From positions 1 through 64,000 of the forward strand of contig NZ_KE386973.1 in the NCBI RefSeq assembly GCF_000429845.1: 64,000 bases of DNA, given 5' to 3'. Below, piece after piece: positions 18,605 to 26,419 of this stretch. The notes under the pieces are model-generated. The model was not told where the DNA came from. It saw only the letters and a program-made list of their open reading frames with translations, and ran no database searches. Position 1 is the stretch's first letter. The number at the start of each line of letters is the position of its first letter. The position numbers were made by a program, and so were the translations under genes. Source of the DNA: Comamonas composti DSM 21721. GTDB taxonomy: Bacteria; Pseudomonadota; Gammaproteobacteria; Burkholderiales; Burkholderiaceae_C.

Positions 18605-18747
18605 AAAGTTGAAAAGAAATTTTCAACTTTCATAGCTGCCCGTGCGCATGCAGGCTTCAACTCCAAGCCCTTTTGTTCGAGAGGGATTGGAGTGCGGGCG
18701 ATGGCTGCTATGCATTTTCAAGCACAGACTCGCGGCGTGCTTGAAAA
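18605..18747. repeat. Inverted-repeat-rich stretch between rnpB and the receptor gene
   Basis: AAAGTTGAAAA (18605-18615) and TTTTCAACTTT (18620-18630) form a perfect 11-bp stem with a GAAA loop. TTTTCAAGCAC (18715-18725) and GTGCTTGAAAA (18737-18747) form a second perfect 11-bp stem. CATAGCTGCC and GGCTGCTATG between them are inverted at 9 of 10 positions. The second stem could act as a terminator for the receptor gene on the minus strand. No open frame of note is present from 18555 to 18791. Confidence 0.55.
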
Positions 18748-18791
18748 GAATTTTGCAATCCGCGCTGCCGCCGACATGGCGGTGAACGGGC

Positions 18792-21278
18792 TCAGAACTG
18801 GTACTTGGCGCTCAGCAGCAGCCTGCGCGGCGTGCCGAAGTAGTTGGCGCCGTTGTTGGTGCCCAGGGTCTGGTAGTAGTGCTTGTCGAACAGATTGCTG
18901 ATGTTGAGCTGCAGGTCCAGCTGCCGGCTCACGCGGTAGCCCACCACCAGGTCGGCCACGGCATAGGCGGACTGGCGCATGACATAGCCCTCGGCACGGG
19001 TGGTCGACTCCGAGGTGGTCCGGCTCTGGTAGCGCAGGCCACCGCCTACGCGCCAGGCATCCAGGTCTCCACCCAGGTGGTACATGGCCGACAGCTTGAG
19101 CTGGTGGCGCGGCGTATGGCTGGCATAGGGCGCGCCATGGTCGCCATCCGTGCTGTCGCCGGCGATCTTGGCCTGGGTATAGGTATAGCCCAGGCCGGCG
19201 TTCAGGCGCGGCAGGATCTCGCCGTTGATGTCCACATCCACGCCCCGGCTCTTGACCTTGCCCACGGAACGGTAGCAATTGGTCGCCACCGTGCACGACG
19301 CAATATCGGCAATCGCCTGAGGCAGGTTGTCCTGTGTGGTGTTGAAAACGGCCATGGCCAGGTTGACGCGCTCATGCAGATAGCTGCCCTTGAGGCCCAG
19401 CTCGAAGTTGCGGCCCTCCACCGGGGGCAGCATGCTGCCCGAGACATCCAGGTAGTCCTGCGGCCGGAAGATGCTGGTGTAGCTGGCATAGACCGAGTGG
19501 CTGTCGTTCAGGTCATAGGTCAGCGCCGCATAGGGCGTGACATGGGCGCTCTCCTTGAACGCGCGGTCCTTGCTCCAGCTGCCCTGGCGCTGGGCGTTGC
19601 TGAAGTCATACCAGTCCAGCCGGGCGCCGGCAATCAGGCTCAGGGGCGCGGCCAGCAGAAAGCGGCCGGTGGCGTAGGCCGAGGTCAGCGTGGTCTTTTG
19701 GCGGCGGGTCCACAGGTCTTCGGCCAGCAGGCTGGAGCGGTCCAGGGAATCGGGGTTCCAGGTCAGCGGGTCCACGCCCTCGGCGATCAGCCAGTCGCCA
19801 TGGGGAGACAGGTAGCTATAGCCCAGGTCGTTCCAGCGTATGGTGCGGCGGCTGATGCCAAAGGCCAGATCATGCTCGCGCCCGAACAGGCGCACAGGGC
19901 CCTGGGCCGAGGCGTCGAGGCTGAGCTGTTTTTTGTCATAGTCATACGGGCCGCCTGCCACGTCGTAGAGCGTGCGGCCCTGGTGGTCGATGCCGCCGTA
20001 GACCAGGTAGGCGCCGTCCAGTGCCGACGTGGCCTGCAGGGCCCGCGCGGCCAGCCTGGCCTTCCAGCCGCTGTCGAAGCGGTGCTCCAGGTCGGCGAAG
20101 AGGCTGACTTCTTTTTTGTCCCACTTGCTCCACGAGGGCGAGAAGCGCTGCGATCGGGAGATGGGCAGGGGGGAGCCGTCGAAGGCCCTGGGCACGCCCA
20201 TCCACTGAGAGCCGGGGTTGTCTTCGTTGACATAGGAGCCGCCCACGCTCAGCGTGGTGTCGCGGCCCAGGTCCAGCTCGGCAGTGCCGTAGAGCAGCTG
20301 GCGCTTGCTGCTGTAGCCGTCGGTGAAGTGGTCACGCGACTGCAGCGAGGCCACCACGCGCCCGCGTGCCGAGCCGTCTGCGTTGAGGGCGCCGCCCAGG
20401 TCGAGCTCGCCCACGGCCTGGTTCCAGCTGCCGCCGCGCAGGGTGAGGGAGCGCTGGGTTTCGCGCGGTGCCCGCTTGCGCACAAAGTTGATGGTGCCGG
20501 ATGGGTCGCCCACGCCCGTCATCAACCCCGTGGGGCCGCGCACCACCTCCACGTGGTCGTACATGGCCATGGTGTCGTAGGTGGAGGTGTCGGCTTCATA
20601 GGAGATGGGCACGCCATCCTGCAAGAAGGAGCCGATGGCAAAGCCGCGCGCGTAATAGCTGGAGCGGTCGTCGCTGATGCGGTTGAGGGTGACGCCGGTG
20701 GTGCTGTTGGCCACGTCGTCTATGGACAGCATGCCCTGGTCGTCCATCTTCTGGCGCGTGACCACGGTGAGCGACTGGGGCGTTTCACGTATCGACAGCG
20801 GCAGCTTGGTGGAGGTGCTCATCAGCCCCGTGGTGTAGGAGCCCGAGCCTTCGGTGGTCGTGGTTTCACCCACGGCGGAGACCGTGACCTCAGGCAGGGC
20901 GCTGGTGCCGGCCGGCTTGTCGACCACCAGCGTGCTCTGGCTCACATGGCCTTCCAGCCCGCTGCCGCGCAGCAGCCGGTCCACGGCCACGGCTGTGGTG
21001 AAGCGGCCTTCCACGGCCGGTGCCCGGCGCTCCTGTACCAGCTCGGGGGCCACCAGCAGTTGCAGGCCGGCCTGGCGCGCCAGCTGGGTCAGCGCCTGTC
21101 CCAGGGGCTGGGCTGCAATGTGGAAATCGACAGCGGCGGCCATGTCCGTGGCGGCAGCGCTTTGTGCCAGCGCCGGCAAGGGTGCATGCCAGGCCAGCAG
21201 GGCCAGGGCGACGCTGCTTACGGCTGCGGCCATAGGGTGGCGTGCAGGCAGGCAGGGTTGGGGAAAGGGTGAAGACAT
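18792..21278 (-). CDS. TonB-dependent outer-membrane receptor with STN signalling domain (siderophore type)
   Basis: This 828-residue receptor has a signal peptide (cleavage near PALAQ-SA, about residue 39). An STN domain follows (about 47-105, DFHIAAQPLGQALTQLARQA), then a TonB-box-like PEVTVSA, a plug domain (about 155-260, with SYYARGFAIGSF and VEVVRGPTGLMTG), and a 22-strand barrel ending in the outer-membrane C-terminal phenylalanine (LLLSAKYQF). The layout matches ferric siderophore transducers such as FecA or FpvA, which bind a ferric chelate and signal through the STN domain to a FecR-type protein. The sigma/FecR fusion gene lies 155 bp upstream on the same strand and is the evident partner. 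AGGAG precedes the ATG. The siderophore is unknown. Confidence 0.9.
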   Translation of the reverse strand: MSSPFPQPCLPARHPMAAAVSSVALALLAWHAPLPALAQSAAATDMAAAVDFHIAAQPLGQALTQLARQAGLQLLVAPELVQERRAPAVEGRFTTAVAVDRLLRGSGLEGHVSQSTLVVDKPAGTSALPEVTVSAVGETTTTEGSGSYTTGLMSTSTKLPLSIRETPQSLTVVTRQKMDDQGMLSIDDVANSTTGVTLNRISDDRSSYYARGFAIGSFLQDGVPISYEADTSTYDTMAMYDHVEVVRGPTGLMTGVGDPSGTINFVRKRAPRETQRSLTLRGGSWNQAVGELDLGGALNADGSARGRVVASLQSRDHFTDGYSSKRQLLYGTAELDLGRDTTLSVGGSYVNEDNPGSQWMGVPRAFDGSPLPISRSQRFSPSWSKWDKKEVSLFADLEHRFDSGWKARLAARALQATSALDGAYLVYGGIDHQGRTLYDVAGGPYDYDKKQLSLDASAQGPVRLFGREHDLAFGISRRTIRWNDLGYSYLSPHGDWLIAEGVDPLTWNPDSLDRSSLLAEDLWTRRQKTTLTSAYATGRFLLAAPLSLIAGARLDWYDFSNAQRQGSWSKDRAFKESAHVTPYAALTYDLNDSHSVYASYTSIFRPQDYLDVSGSMLPPVEGRNFELGLKGSYLHERVNLAMAVFNTTQDNLPQAIADIASCTVATNCYRSVGKVKSRGVDVDINGEILPRLNAGLGYTYTQAKIAGDSTDGDHGAPYASHTPRHQLKLSAMYHLGGDLDAWRVGGGLRYQSRTTSESTTRAEGYVMRQSAYAVADLVVGYRVSRQLDLQLNISNLFDKHYYQTLGTNNGANYFGTPRRLLLSAKYQF

Positions 21279-21340
21279 GGAGACTCCTGTGCGGTGGCTT
21301 CGGCCTGGGCCGGGACAATCCCGGGTTGGCCGGGTTCTCA

Positions 21341-21369
21341 TGTCTTTACGAACGAGTAGCGAAGTTCCC
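21341..21369 (-). promoter_or_regulatory. Candidate ECF-type promoter for the receptor gene
   Basis: Reading leftward, GGGAACTT (21369-21362) is followed after about 16 bases by AGACAT, inside CGTAAAGACATGAG. A GGAAC-like -35 with a short -10 resembles ECF sigma promoters. Its place about 65-90 bp before the receptor start fits autoregulated control by the adjacent sigma factor. The consensus match is loose. Confidence 0.3.
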
Positions 21370-21388
21370 TCACGGTTTTGCCGCGTAA

Positions 21389-21424
21389 TGTGCGAATCGG
21401 TGTGCGAATCGATGTGCCGATCCA
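21389..21424. repeat. Three tandem 12-bp repeats
   Basis: TGTGCGAATCGG (21389-21400), TGTGCGAATCGA (21401-21412) and TGTGCCGATCCA (21413-21424) lie head to tail just beyond the sigma/FecR stop and upstream of the candidate receptor promoter. The first two copies differ at one base. Confidence 0.7.
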
Positions 21425-21433
21425 CTTTCGCGA

Positions 21434-22744
21434 TCAACCGCGCCGGCGTATCACCAGCGTGTGCACTGCACCCTCTGGCTGCACGCGGACGGGCAGGGTG
21501 CGCGGCAGCAGCTGCAGCCAGCCAGGCACGGCCGCCGTGTGCACGCGGCCCAGCACGGGCAGGGCTGCGGCATCGGCCTCCACGCGCAGCGGGTGCGGGC
21601 TGTAGCGCGCAAGCCGTTCCACCACCTTGGCCAGCGGCGTGTTTTGAAAGTCCAGCCAGCCATCGCGCCAGGGCGCGACGGCGGTGATGGCCTGGGGCTG
21701 GGCGCTGTGCCCCGCAGGCAGGCGCAGCATCTGGCCGGGGGTGAGTTCTTGCGTGGCCCCGCTGCCGTCGCGTACGCGCACCCGGCCCGTATCCACGGCC
21801 ACCAGCACGGCGTCCCCCTCCAGCGCCACCTCGAAGCGTGTGCCCAGCACGGTGACTTGCACATCGCCGGCCTCCACCGTGAAGGGGCGCCCGGTGTCGC
21901 GGGCGACCGCAAAGAATGCGCTGCCTGTCAGCAGCCGCACCTGGCGCCGGGCCGCGTAATAGGCCAGTTCGGCACGGCTGGATGCATCCAGGGTGAGGGT
22001 GCTGCCGTCGGGCAAGGGCTGGCGCAGCAACTGGCGCTTGGCGGTGGCCAGCTGCAGCTGGTACTGGGGCACCCATTGGCGCCAGCCCAGCCAGAGGGCC
22101 GAGCTGCCGACCCCCAGGCCCGCCAGTCCCAGCAGGCTGGACAGCGCACGCCGGCGGCCGGTGCGTGGTGCGGCGGTGTCCCCGCGCCAGCGGTGCAGCG
22201 CGGCTTCAATCTCGTCCATGGCACGCATGACCTCGCGTTCCACGGTCTTGACCGAGACCCCGTGGCGCGCTGCCAGCTCGGCGTGCGAGGCCCCGTCGAT
22301 GCGGTCGGCCAGAAAAATGTCGCGGCAGCGCGTGGGCAACTGCTGCAGGGCGTGCTCGACTTCGGCCAGTGCCTGGCGGTAGCTGTGGGTGTCGGCCACA
22401 TCCGGGCTGGCGGCCAAGGCGGGAGCATCTTCTTTGCCGCTGCTGTCAAAGCGCTGGGCCGTGCGCTGACCGCGCCGCAAATGGTCGATGGCGATGTGCT
22501 CCGCCACCGTATAGAGATAGGCGTGCGGCGCAATGTTCTGGGGGCTTGGTGTGCTGTGCTCGCCAGAGGGCGGTTCAGGGCGCCGGCCCTCGCTGCGTTG
22601 GCGCTCGGCCAGGCGGACCCAGGCGTCATGCACCAGGTCACGCGCAGACTGCGGCCCGGTGCGGCGCGCCACAAAGCGCACCAACTCATGGTAGCTGTCG
22701 TGGAAGGCGGTCAGCAGAGACGAAGAAGAAGCGGGCGAAGGCAT
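21434..22744 (-). CDS. ECF sigma factor fused to FecR-type anti-sigma/signalling protein
   Basis: This single 436-residue frame joins two normally separate proteins. Residues about 10-180 are a FecI-type ECF sigma factor: region 2 with SARDLVHDAWVRLAE and TVAEHIAIDHLRR, and region 4 with LPTRCRDIFLADRIDG and the recognition helix HGVSVKTVEREVMRAM. Residues about 201-220 form one membrane helix (SSLLGLAGLGVGSSALWLGW). Residues about 242-345 are a FecR domain (LPDGSTLTLDASSRAEL, GSAFFAVA, VTVLGTRFEV) followed by an STN-like C-terminal part. The usual FecR cytoplasmic anti-sigma domain is not separately visible. The sigma part would be membrane-tethered and need proteolytic release. A known parallel is the Pseudomonas putida hybrid IutY. 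An internal ATG at codon 173 or 176 could also give a free FecR-like product. A Fur box lies upstream. Confidence 0.85.
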   Translation of the reverse strand: MPSPASSSSLLTAFHDSYHELVRFVARRTGPQSARDLVHDAWVRLAERQRSEGRRPEPPSGEHSTPSPQNIAPHAYLYTVAEHIAIDHLRRGQRTAQRFDSSGKEDAPALAASPDVADTHSYRQALAEVEHALQQLPTRCRDIFLADRIDGASHAELAARHGVSVKTVEREVMRAMDEIEAALHRWRGDTAAPRTGRRRALSSLLGLAGLGVGSSALWLGWRQWVPQYQLQLATAKRQLLRQPLPDGSTLTLDASSRAELAYYAARRQVRLLTGSAFFAVARDTGRPFTVEAGDVQVTVLGTRFEVALEGDAVLVAVDTGRVRVRDGSGATQELTPGQMLRLPAGHSAQPQAITAVAPWRDGWLDFQNTPLAKVVERLARYSPHPLRVEADAAALPVLGRVHTAAVPGWLQLLPRTLPVRVQPEGAVHTLVIRRRG

Positions 22745-22777
22745 GCGGACAGGGAGAGAACAGCACAGTCAACCTGC

Positions 22778-22802
22778 ATTCTATGAAATGATTCTCATTT
22801 GT
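22778..22802 (-). promoter_or_regulatory. Fur box and -10 region of the sigma/FecR gene
   Basis: On the minus strand AAATGAGAATCATTT (22800-22786) is a near-palindromic Fur operator with perfect AAATGA/TCATTT arms, about 41 bp before the start codon. A TAGAAT -10-like hexamer lies just downstream (22783-22778), so bound Fur would cover the promoter spacer. This predicts repression under iron-replete conditions. Confidence 0.8.
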
Positions 22803-22860
22803 GTGTTTGCATTCCACATGCAAGCGCATTTCAAGGGCCGTTCTTCGCTGGCGGAATCCC

Positions 22861-23002
22861 CTCCGAATGGGGTGCCCCTACGGGGCTTGGTACTGTTCTT
22901 GCGCGTAAAACCGGCACAGCCCATACCAGGGACACCGCGCAAGGGCCGCCCCGCCGCGCTGGTGTCGTCCCCCTGGGGGGAAGGCGCCGCAGGCGACTCA
23001 GG
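22861..23002. repeat. GC-rich intergenic repeat-like block
   Basis: This stretch between the sigma-factor gene and the S4-domain gene contains C- and G-runs that fold on each other (GTCCCCCTGGGGGG and a final CAGGGGGG) and GGCGCCGCAGGCGAC. The composition and motif order resemble a dispersed intergenic repeat I associate with Comamonadaceae genomes. No second copy lies in this window to confirm it. It may end the leftward S4-domain transcript. Confidence 0.4.
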
Positions 23003-23006
23003 GGGG

Positions 23007-23765
23007 TTAAAACCTCTCCCAGGGCATCATGTAGCGCCACTGACCTTCGGGCACCTTGGCCAGGGAGACGCGGCCAATGCGCAGACGCTTGAGGCTGAGC
23101 ACGTCAAGGCCTACGGCTGCGCACATGGCCTCGATCTCCTCGGGCGCAATGCCTTTGAGCGCAAAGCGCAAATGGCTTTCGTTCTGCCAGCTGACCTTGC
23201 AGGGCGGCATGCGGCGGTTGCCTCTGATCGGCAGGCCGGACTGCAGCAGCTCCAGGCCATCGGCCTCGATTTTTCCCTTCACGCCGACGATGCACTCCTG
23301 CTCCAGCCATTGGCCTTCTTCGGCGAGCTTGCGCGCCACGCGCTTGTCCTGGGTGAAGACCACCAGACCACTGGCGGGCAGGGGAATCGGCAGAAAGGCC
23401 TGGAGATGGCGGAAGTGCTGTTCCAGCACCTTGATTGGAAAAGGCGTGTCCATCTGGGCCAGGGTCTCGGCCGTGAGCAGGTCCAGGGCGCTGGGCGGGG
23501 ATTTGCGGCCGGGTTTCTCGTCGGGCCATTGGGTATGGCCTGCAGGCTTGTGCAGCAGCAGGGTCACGGGCGGCACGGCTTCGGGCTTGGCGCTTTGATC
23601 GAGGCTGATGGTCTGCCCGGGCTGTACCCTGGCCTCGGGCAGTTGCACGAGCTCACCGTCCACGCGTACGTGGCCGGCGACGATGAGCATCTCGGCTTCG
23701 CGGCGCGAGCACTGTTGTTGTTCGGCCAGCCGCTTGGCCAGGCGAACGCTGTCTTTGTCTTGCAT
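23007..23765 (-). CDS. RsuA/RluF-like pseudouridine synthase homologue, catalytic Asp apparently absent
   Basis: This 252-residue protein has an N-terminal S4 RNA-binding domain (about 8-55, with RLAKRLAEQQQCSRREAE and GHVRVDG) and an RsuA/RluF-type synthase domain starting at TLLLHKPAGH. In active enzymes the next motif is GRLDxDSxGL, whose aspartate attacks the target uridine. Here the aligned stretch reads LPIPLPASGLVVFTQD, with proline where the aspartate should be. The C-terminal LKRLRIGRVSLAKVPEGQWR is conserved. It may be an RNA-binding protein that lost isomerase activity, or use a displaced residue. It lies 45 bp downstream of the Nudix/MBL gene on the same strand. Confidence 0.75.
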   Translation of the reverse strand: MQDKDSVRLAKRLAEQQQCSRREAEMLIVAGHVRVDGELVQLPEARVQPGQTISLDQSAKPEAVPPVTLLLHKPAGHTQWPDEKPGRKSPPSALDLLTAETLAQMDTPFPIKVLEQHFRHLQAFLPIPLPASGLVVFTQDKRVARKLAEEGQWLEQECIVGVKGKIEADGLELLQSGLPIRGNRRMPPCKVSWQNESHLRFALKGIAPEEIEAMCAAVGLDVLSLKRLRIGRVSLAKVPEGQWRYMMPWERF

Positions 23766-23810
23766 GTGGCGAGCTTAATGCCAGCGCCATGCCCTTCATC
23801 GAAAAAAGGC

Positions 23811-25484
23811 TCAGCGCCCGGATCGGACGGCCTGTATGCGCTCCACATGGGCGAGCAGCGAGCGCTCGGCCAGTGGCCACAGCGCCCTGGGCGTATCGGC
23901 GTAGGCCAGGGCCACCCAGTCGTGGACGCTGCCGTCCGGCAATTGTTCCATGGCGGCCAGCACCCTGGCCTCGCGTGCGAGGCGATGGCCCTTGAGCTGG
24001 GCAATGGTCTGGCGCGCACAGCCCAGCACATGGCCGTGGGCCGGCAGGATGTGCTGTATGCCGTGCTGCTGACACAGGGCATCGAGCCGGTCCAGCGACT
24101 CCAGGTAGGCATGCATGTTCCCGTCGGGCGGGTTGATGATGGTGGTGCTGCCGTTGAGTATGTGGTCGCCGCTGAACAGCAGGCCGTCCTCCAGCAGCAC
24201 GAAGCACACATGGTTGGCCGCATGGCCGGGCGTGAAGACCGCCTGCAGCGTATGTGTCACGATTTCGCCATCCAGCCCTTTGCCAGAGAGCGCTATGTGC
24301 TCCATATCTGATAGCGCCCTATCGGGCACGAAGTGGTCGCTGGGCCGTGCCGTGGGCGCCGAGGCCAGGCCGCGTATGAGTGGGCGTGGCCGGCCCGAGC
24401 TCTCCACCAGGGCCTGCAGCAGGGGCGCGCCGGGCGAGTGATCGGGGTGGGAGTGCGTGCACAGGATATGGCGTATGTCGCCGCCGGCCGCATCGAACAG
24501 GCGCTGGATGTGGGCCGCGTCGGCGGGGCCGGGGTCTATGGCCGCATAGCCGGTGTCTGCACCGCCGATCAGATAGCTGTTCGTGCCCGGGCCTGTCATC
24601 ACGCCGCCATTCGGGGCTGTGAGCCGTGCAATGTTCCTGCGCAGCGGCACGGCCGTCTCGCTCTGCCAGTCCAGGTGGTGTTTTTGCTGGCCGTCGGGGC
24701 AGACCATTTCGAGCTCGCCATAGGGTGGCTCGTCCTCCATGTAGCGCGTATCGCTGCCCGCCAGCCAGCCCGAGCGCGGACAGCTGCGCCATAAGGGCTC
24801 CTCTGCGGGCAGGGCTGCGAAAAGCGCCTGTGTATCGGCGTAGCGGCTCAGCCTGTCCAGGGTGCGTATGGTGGGGAAGATGATGGGAAAGTCGCCTGCA
24901 CGATGGCGCTCCAGTGCCTGCAGGGGGCGAACCCAGACCGGGGTGAACTGCTCGGTGCCGTCGGCCTCGGGCTCCTGGCCTTCGGGCATGCGGGCGATGA
25001 AGAACGGCACGTCGAAGCGGCGCGGCAGATCGCGGTCGGCCGTCCAGTGGGCCAGGTATCGGAGCTGATCCACAGCCAGCAGCCAGCCGCGCGCCTGGCA
25101 TTGGGGAATGAGCGGCGCCTTGCGATCCAGGCCGGCCAGGGCCTGGGGCGTGACCTGGTGGCCGGCCGTGTCATAGGCCAGCAAAATGCCCAGCTCCTCG
25201 AAGGTCTCGCGCAGCCCGGCCAGGGCCTGGGTGATGCGCAGCGGCTCTTGCGTCGCGCGGACGCGCGCGCAGGCATGGGCCTGGGACTCGGCATCCTGCG
25301 CTTCTATGCCCCCTCCGGGAAACACATAGGCCGTGGGCGCAAAGCTGGCCTTGGGCGAGCGCTGGGTCATGAGGACCTCGAACCCCTGGCCGTCGGCGCA
25401 GTCGCGCACGAGCAGGACGGTGGCGGCCTTCAAGGGCTCTACGGGCTGGCGTTGGGGGTGCAGGAGCTGGCTGGGGCGATTCAT
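23811..25484 (-). CDS. Nudix hydrolase fused to metallo-beta-lactamase-fold hydrolase
   Basis: This 557-residue two-domain protein starts with a Nudix fold (about 18-250). Its Nudix box is split: FPGGGIEAQD is separated by about 30 residues from GLRETFEELGIL, as in the NUDT19-like group. The second half (about 290-540) is an MBL-fold hydrolase with the metal motif THSHPDH (about 342-348), PGHAANHV, SGDHIL and PAHGHVLG, resembling LACTB2-type enzymes. The fusion suggests successive hydrolysis of a CoA- or nucleotide-linked metabolite, but neither substrate is known. The ATG at 25484 has little Shine-Dalgarno. It is divergent from the MarR-type gene. Confidence 0.8.
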   Translation of the reverse strand: MNRPSQLLHPQRQPVEPLKAATVLLVRDCADGQGFEVLMTQRSPKASFAPTAYVFPGGGIEAQDAESQAHACARVRATQEPLRITQALAGLRETFEELGILLAYDTAGHQVTPQALAGLDRKAPLIPQCQARGWLLAVDQLRYLAHWTADRDLPRRFDVPFFIARMPEGQEPEADGTEQFTPVWVRPLQALERHRAGDFPIIFPTIRTLDRLSRYADTQALFAALPAEEPLWRSCPRSGWLAGSDTRYMEDEPPYGELEMVCPDGQQKHHLDWQSETAVPLRRNIARLTAPNGGVMTGPGTNSYLIGGADTGYAAIDPGPADAAHIQRLFDAAGGDIRHILCTHSHPDHSPGAPLLQALVESSGRPRPLIRGLASAPTARPSDHFVPDRALSDMEHIALSGKGLDGEIVTHTLQAVFTPGHAANHVCFVLLEDGLLFSGDHILNGSTTIINPPDGNMHAYLESLDRLDALCQQHGIQHILPAHGHVLGCARQTIAQLKGHRLAREARVLAAMEQLPDGSVHDWVALAYADTPRALWPLAERSLLAHVERIQAVRSGR

Positions 25485-25854
25485 GGATGGCCATTATGGG
25501 GACTAGACAGGCTGCTCCTGTTGCCAAAGAGACCTCGGCACGTCGAATCTGACCTCGGGAAAACACCGGGTGCCATCTTGCAGATCCGGTGGTTTTGATG
25601 GCTTTCTATGGCGATCAAGGCCTGGCTGGGCGACTGTTGGAAGTCAGGGCCCAGACTGGGCGGGCGCGATGCATGCACAATCAAGTCCCATAAGAGTGGA
25701 CGGCCGGGACTGTGAGTCAGGCAGCGGGCTGGCGGTGGTGGACATGCCATGGATGCGGATTCCTCCAAAGGAAGAGCGCCCTGCCGGTATCTGTCATGGC
25801 CTTGGTGGCGGGTCTGGGACAGGACCCGGGCCTCCACTCGCATTCGAGGTTCGC
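25485..25854. other. 370-bp divergent intergenic region
   Basis: This region separates the leftward Nudix/MBL gene from the rightward MarR gene and must hold both promoters. No convincing -35/-10 pair, repeat or hairpin terminator was recognised. The frame upstream of 25855 stays open for about 95 codons but has no start context or family similarity. Confidence 0.5.
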
Positions 25855-26364
25855 ATGACTGTTCGCAAGACCCCCGGTTCTTTTTCTCGCACCAAGGCTT
25901 TGGCCGGCAAGGCACGTGCTGCGGCCACCCAGGCCGTGGAGGCGGTGGATGCTGGCTTTCTCGAGTCCCTGATCGGCTACAGCCTGCGCCGTGCCTCGCT
26001 GGCCATGACGGGTGTATCCGCAGACCGCATGCAGGGCTTCGATCTCAAGATCGCCGAGTTCTCCCTGTTGTCGCTCGTGGGGCGCAATCCCGGTGTCACT
26101 TCACGCCAGCTGTGCGCGGCCCTGGACTTGCTGCCTCCGAACATGGTGGGCATGATCGACGCGCTTGTGGGGCGCGGCCTTCTGGAGCGCCGCCCCCATC
26201 CCAGCGACGGTCGGGCCATGGGGCTTTATCTCACAGCCCAGGCCGAGGGACTGGTGCACGAGGCCGAGCAGCAGATTCAGGCCAGTGAGAAAGCCGCTGT
26301 CCAGCACTGGAGCGCGGCCGAGCAAAAGCAGCTGCTGCAGCTTCTGCAAAAGCTTTATCGCTGA
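25855..26364 (+). CDS. MarR-family transcriptional regulator
   Basis: This 169-residue winged-helix regulator has about 35 basic, alanine-rich residues ([20 protein letters not shown]), then the MarR core with [19 protein letters not shown], the recognition segment [21 protein letters not shown], and the wing [16 protein letters not shown]. The C-terminal helix for dimerisation is rich in Glu and Gln. GAGG precedes the ATG at 25855. MarR proteins usually repress a neighbour and respond to small aromatic ligands. The divergent Nudix/MBL gene is a candidate target; dapF, 55 bp downstream, is probably not. Confidence 0.8.
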   Translation: MTVRKTPGSFSRTKALAGKARAAATQAVEAVDAGFLESLIGYSLRRASLAMTGVSADRMQGFDLKIAEFSLLSLVGRNPGVTSRQLCAALDLLPPNMVGMIDALVGRGLLERRPHPSDGRAMGLYLTAQAEGLVHEAEQQIQASEKAAVQHWSAAEQKQLLQLLQKLYR

Positions 26365-26419
26365 CCTGGTGCTTGGCTTGCCGCGTCTGATGGGGCGATG
26401 TGCGGGGGATAATCGGAAC

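Noticed and set aside
24290-24317. Small GCGCTAT/ATAGCGC dyad inside the Nudix/MBL gene as another repeat copy
   Set aside because: The arms are only 7 bp and do not extend to the family sequence, so chance is more likely.
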